A stretch of 64,000 nucleotides of DNA from Lytechinus pictus (Eukaryota > Echinodermata > Echinoidea > Temnopleuroida > Toxopneustidae), in the NCBI RefSeq assembly GCF_037042905.1, contig NC_087247.1, forward strand, positions 36,907,420 through 36,971,419, read 5' to 3'. Positions 59,827 through 64,000 of this stretch are shown here, in pieces (within the stretch, counting starts at the first letter, position 1; every line of letters begins with the position of its first letter). Below the pieces are notes generated by a model. The model did no database searches. It was given only the letters and a program-made list of their open reading frames with translations, and was not told the DNA's origin. The translations under genes and the position numbers were made by a program.

Positions 59827-60237
59827 CGGGAGGGGGGGGGGGGGCAGTCAAATGTATTGCTCTACACACGCGTGGCCACGATAGGCCTACATGTATTTCC
59901 AAACACCCCCTAAACGAGTTTGTCTCTTAGTGCAAAATAACCCCCTAAAATGTTGAATATGACCCCGGGGAAAAAGCTTGGGAAAAAAAACATACCCTAA
60001 ACATGTTTGGCTAGTCTTAAAAAAAAAGCTTTGGAAAAAAAATACCCTATATACGTTTGACCCTGCGATTGACCAGTCTTTCATAACTACCCCTTTTTTT
60101 TTTTAAATCAGTGTTTTTTTTACACCCGTAACAAGCGCACGTGCGGCCTGCATCCAAAACTAAAAAAACACCCCTTTAAACGCGTTTTTTTGGTCATGCG
60201 TTACAGCAATATATTTGACTGCCCCCCCCCCCCCAGG
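59827..60237. mobile_element. hAT-type MITE, 411 bp
   Basis: The ends are a G-run then CAGTCAAATGTATTGCT and its inverse. The 8-bp duplication AATTTACT sits at 59819-59826 and 60238-60245. The interior has CCCTAAACATGTTTG motifs, related to 20296-20867 and the fragment at 19233. Confidence 0.75.
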
Positions 60238-60799
60238 AATTTACTACAGTTCTGGCATGCACAAAAATACCTTACACAAGTAACTAAGCCAGGAAACTAA
60301 GATAAAAGTTGATACATATTCCTGGGTAGGTACAGTACTCGCCTCTCTAAAGTGGTACTTTCAAAATTTTGATTTTGAGGTGCTGCTGGGTTTGTGCTCC
60401 TCCTGGCCATGTGCACTGGGCTGTGAGATGTTCTCTATGCTCAAAATCTGTGCTTAGGAACTGTCTCAAATACTACACAAACAGTAATCCATTTGACCCT
60501 ACCATTCTTGAGCAGTGAGCTAAAAGTAAAAACTAACAGGTGGCCTTATTTACCCTGTGGCCTTTAATATTCACCCCACTCTCCCCTAATTGGAATTATA
60601 AAAAAGATGGTCTTACTTACCCCATTCTCCCCTATTGCTAAAAGTTTTTAAAATTCAATAACTTCGCTATTTGTTATCAGATTTTGATGAAATTTTCAGC
60701 ATTTTGCTCTGTGAATTTCATTCTATTTATTAGATATAAATATTTTCAGCCCGGAGCATCTCTTTAAATCTTTGTGAAACAGCCTCCTGGTCTGGAAAA

Positions 60800-62455
60800 G
60801 GGTTACATCACAACCAACGAACGTAGAGGGCAGCAACACTTTGCAGTATTGCTTTTAGGAAGGTCCACTCCGCTCAGATTTTGTGACCACTCTTAGCCCC
60901 GCCCCTCACTCAGAGAACTTTTTAGGTAGATTGTAGAGTTGATTTTTTTTTTTTGTTAAATTTTACTATTTTTTATGGATATATAATGATAACTCCAAGA
61001 ATGAATATATATTTATTTTGTAAAAAAAGTAAGACACAATGTAATCATGATTCTTGTAGTTTGCACATCAATAAAAATACATAGTCTGATGACATTGTAT
61101 TGCCATTCTTCTGCTAAATTTCGCTGCCCCTACAAAAACTACACAAGCCAACACCAGAGTCAAGACCTTGATCTTCTGCCTGGCCGCGCCGAAAGTTCCC
61201 CGGGGTCACATAACGTGCACGTAGAGCTGGCCGCACTGCACTGGCGCAGGATTATCTGGACGCGACTTGACATAGCTAGATATGGACCTGAATGATATGG
61301 GCTTGGTCTGTCATTGTTCTGGCACTAAGGCAGTTGAGCAACGATAAATGTTCAAGGTTAGAATCTTAATTAACTTTCAATGTAGCTTGGAGACTAAAAT
61401 ATAAAAAATGAGTATATAATATCCAAAAATCCGACTGCTTTATACCATCCATCAGGCAGAGATCGAATACAAGCCACTACACTGGCAAAGCCAAGTTCTA
61501 GACCTAGTCTGCCGTTAGACGACTTAGACCTAACATATTTTAGACCGAAATTATCTGGTCCAGTATCGAGCCTTGTATATCCTGACAGGTTTTGACTTGT
61601 GGACTATCAAAGGGTGGAGGTCTCTGCCACAGCTGCTATTTTCATTCTATAATTTTACACGAATTTGTGTTAGCATGCGTGCAGAATTAAATGCAAATAC
61701 CAACCAACCGTACCTACCTCCGCACCGGCGCGGCCAGCTGCAACCGGGGCGAGGCGCTGGGCGTTGTCATACCATAATGGCACTTATTTGTGTAGCTTGC
61801 TTGGCGCATTATGCGATGCAGCAAAATTTAGAGAAAAATGTATCAACCTCACTCATATCTTCGTTATCACAATTGATATGCAAAGTCATAAAATTGTTAC
61901 CATTACAACGTAATATTTCAGAAAAAATACAGATCTAAATATCACATATTTTTAAGCATGATATTTGATGTAAAAACTATTCAAGCAAAAATGTTGAAAA
62001 TGAGGAAATGAAAAAAAATCAACTCTACAATCTACTAAAAAATTATCTGAGTGAGGGGCGGAGCTTAAAGTGGTCACAAAATGAGCTTGGCTAAATCGGG
62101 GTGAAATTAGCAGATTGGTTTATTTAATGACAGAATTCAATCCTACTTACTGAAGATTTTAAAAAAACAAGACGATAATTTAGTGATAGTTTTATTTTTA
62201 AAATGAGGTATATTATTATTCTATTGTTTATATATTTTTGTGTTTCTATTATTTGAATCTAGTATTGTTATAATCTGTTAGTTTACATCTGTTTTGATAT
62301 TAATCTCTGAGTGTATTGTGTCGGTTCATGGTTTCGTTGGCATGCCTACCAAATTGTGCGCGTACTTCAATTGTATGCGCGTATCGAGTGGACCTTCCTA
62401 ATAGCAACAATGATGTGTGTTGCTGCCATCTACGTTCGTTGATCACAACATAGCC
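60800..62455. mobile_element. 1.65-kb inverted-repeat element with a displaced outer arm
   Basis: The left arm (60800-60965) has CAACGAACGTAGAGGGCAGC, GGAAGGTCCACTCCG, then TTTTGTGACCACTCTTAGC and CTACAATCTACC-type sequence. The right side holds the inner half at 62020-62095 and the outer half at 62390-62455, separated by about 290 bp. Short frames inside (82 and 121 codons) lack domains. Confidence 0.6.
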
Positions 62456-62614
62456 TACCTTTATATGTCACAGAAATTTGGGTCAGTCCCAAAGTATAGT
62501 TTTCAAATTCCTGACCACTTGCAGTCAATCTGGAGGCACAGACCCTAATTTTAACTTTGAGAAACTTTGAAAGTGAGGATTTGAAAGTGGTTTAGAAAAG
62601 GCATAGACTGTATG

Positions 62615-62862
62615 TGTCAATATTTTGTGTATCAATAAAAGTTTATACTCTGAAAGAGTTGTGACTTGTAGGAATTGAAAAAGATATTTCTTTCACATAT
62701 ATTCTTGGGTTTCGGTCTCATCAAATAAAATGAAAAAAAATTGACAGAATTTTAGTATGTTACACACTTACACTTGAGTTAGCACTGTCCATTTTTGCAA
62801 AGCTCGCAGAAATGCTCATTATTCAATGTAAACGAAAGCTTATTTGAGACATTTCCAGCATT
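62615..62862 (+). mobile_element. Decayed fragment of element A
   Basis: TATCAATAAAAGTTTATACT, then CTTGGGTTTCGGTCTCATC and GCACTGTCCATTTTTGCAAA, match the left third of 6967-7952 with many changes. Confidence 0.65.
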
Positions 62863-62937
62863 TTTGTCTCACCTGCGAAGCACAGTGAGACTATAGGCGC
62901 CGCTTTTGCGACGGCGGCGTCAACACCAAATCTTAAG
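62863..62937 (+). repeat. Fragment of the TTTTTGTCTCACCTG repeat
   Basis: The first 75 bp match the start of 36528 and 63326 (GGCGCCGCTTTTGCGACGG) and break off at CAAATCTTAA. A CRE (TGACGTCA, 62983) lies shortly after, in unrelated sequence. Confidence 0.6.
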
Positions 62938-63325
62938 GACGTTCCACAGTTATGTTTGTGCGCATATTTAACACTGCGCGCTGACGTCACAATGGATGAA
63001 CAGGTGATAATTAGCTGTGGGTATGAGCTGATTTTTCTCATCATCTGCACCCTAACTGCAGATCCGATGCGTTATTTTATGAAGCTAAAAAACTGGAATT
63101 ATTCCATGGATCATTTAAACAAATATTTCTACTATTTCAAAATACTTTACTCTGCAGTACTGCCAAGAATCACGAATATTACCCCGAGTTTGAATAAATG
63201 GTAGAGTGGTTTTGATTTTTTGTTCACATAGATACAAAGCATTTGGCGCATTTTTGGTGTTTTAAAAAGCACATTTGCTCTAATAAAAATGCTGATAGTT
63301 TGAAAACAAGCACATGAACCCCTAT

Positions 63326-64000
63326 TTTTGTCTCACCTGCATAGCAGAGTGAGACTATAGGCGCCGCTTTTCCGACGGCGGCGGCGGCGTCAACACCAAA
63401 TCTTAACCTGAGGTTAAGTTTTTGAAATGACAGCATAACTTAGAAAGTATATGGACCTAGTTCATGAAACTTGGCCATAAGGTTAATCAAGTATTACTGA
63501 ACATCCTGCCTGAGTTTCATGTCACATGACCAAGGTCAAAGGTCATTTAGGGTCAATGAACTTAGACCATGTTGGGGGAATCAACATCAAAATCTTAACC
63601 TAAGGTTAAGTTTTTGAAATGTCATCATAACTTAGAAAATATATGGACCTAGTTCATGAAACTTATACATAAGGTTAATCAAGTATCACTGAACATCCTG
63701 CATGAGTTTCACGTCACATGACCAAGGTCAAAGGTCATTTAGGGTCAATGAACTTTGGCCGAATTGGGGGTATCTGTTGAATTACCATCATAACTTTGAA
63801 AGTTTATGGATCTGATTCATGAAACTTAGACATAATAGTAATCAAGTATTACTGAACATCCTGTGCAAGTTTCAGGTCACATGATCAAGGTCAAAGGTCA
63901 TTTAGGGTCAATGAACTTTGGCCAAATTGGGGTATTTGTTGAATTACAGCCATAAATTTGAAAGTGTGTTGGTCTAGTTCATAAAACTTGGACATAATAG
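63326..64000 (+). repeat. TTTTTGTCTCACCTG repeat with three DR1 sites, cut by window end
   Basis: Nearly identical to 36528-37200 in sequence and unit order. Perfect DR1 sites at 63533, 63725 and 63888. It continues past the window. Confidence 0.8.

Noticed and set aside
62956-63204. 82-codon frame after a CRE near 62983
   Set aside because: No domain or splice support, between two copies of a repeat; chance is likely.

Overview
The window is AT-rich, intron-containing eukaryotic nuclear DNA, most likely from an echinoderm (sea urchin-like). This is inferred from three things: a carboxylesterase gene with GT-AG introns, an intronless RING/B-box TRIM-type gene, and a dense mixture of short inverted-repeat transposons, tRNA-derived SINEs and a foldback element built of short tandem repeats, as classically described for sea urchin TU elements. 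The species is not determined. No prokaryotic genes, rRNA or CRISPR arrays are visible.

Two genes can be supported. (1) A type-B carboxylesterase/cholinesterase-family gene on + at 18915-31238, in five exons (18915-18987, 22922-23964, 29406-29574, 30297-30513, 31052-31238). All joins are in frame and give 562 aa with a signal peptide, an intact Ser219/Glu342/His456 triad and a C-terminal RDEL that suggests ER retention. (2) An intronless TRIM/RBCC gene on + at 41680-43857 (725 aa: RING, two B-boxes, coiled coil, and a probable degenerate beta-propeller). A possible orphan first exon (1485-1708) follows a perfect CRE. A broken LINE reverse transcriptase lies at 2295-3027.

Much of the remainder is mobile DNA whose boundaries can be read directly. 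There are TA-flanked Tc1/mariner-like elements (6967-7952, 46868-47861, 39652-41507, 53204-54021). TTAA-flanked piggyBac-type MITEs form two families: one of exactly 584 bp at 28360, 40839 and 44025, and one of about 605 bp at 27299 and 48975. hAT-type elements carry 8-bp duplications (20296-20867, 52069-54476, 59827-60237). A solo LTR (23990-24883) starts 25 bp after the exon-2 donor. Two SINEs and a 2.4-kb foldback element of 16-bp tandem repeats (11035-13466) are also present. Several are nested, so relative ages can be read.

Three recurrent signals are not explained by simple element names. The first is a directional CpG-rich 19-mer, GCGAGCGCGAAGCGCGAGC, repeated about every 110 bp in five arrays of both orientations. 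The second is a set of repeats carrying nine perfect DR1 nuclear-receptor sites (AGGTCAAAGGTCA), some inside and just downstream of the esterase gene. The third is a 537-bp element holding three 42-47 bp near-perfect CpG-rich palindromes. The TRIM gene is bracketed by two directly repeated 584-bp MITEs, an arrangement prone to unequal recombination.
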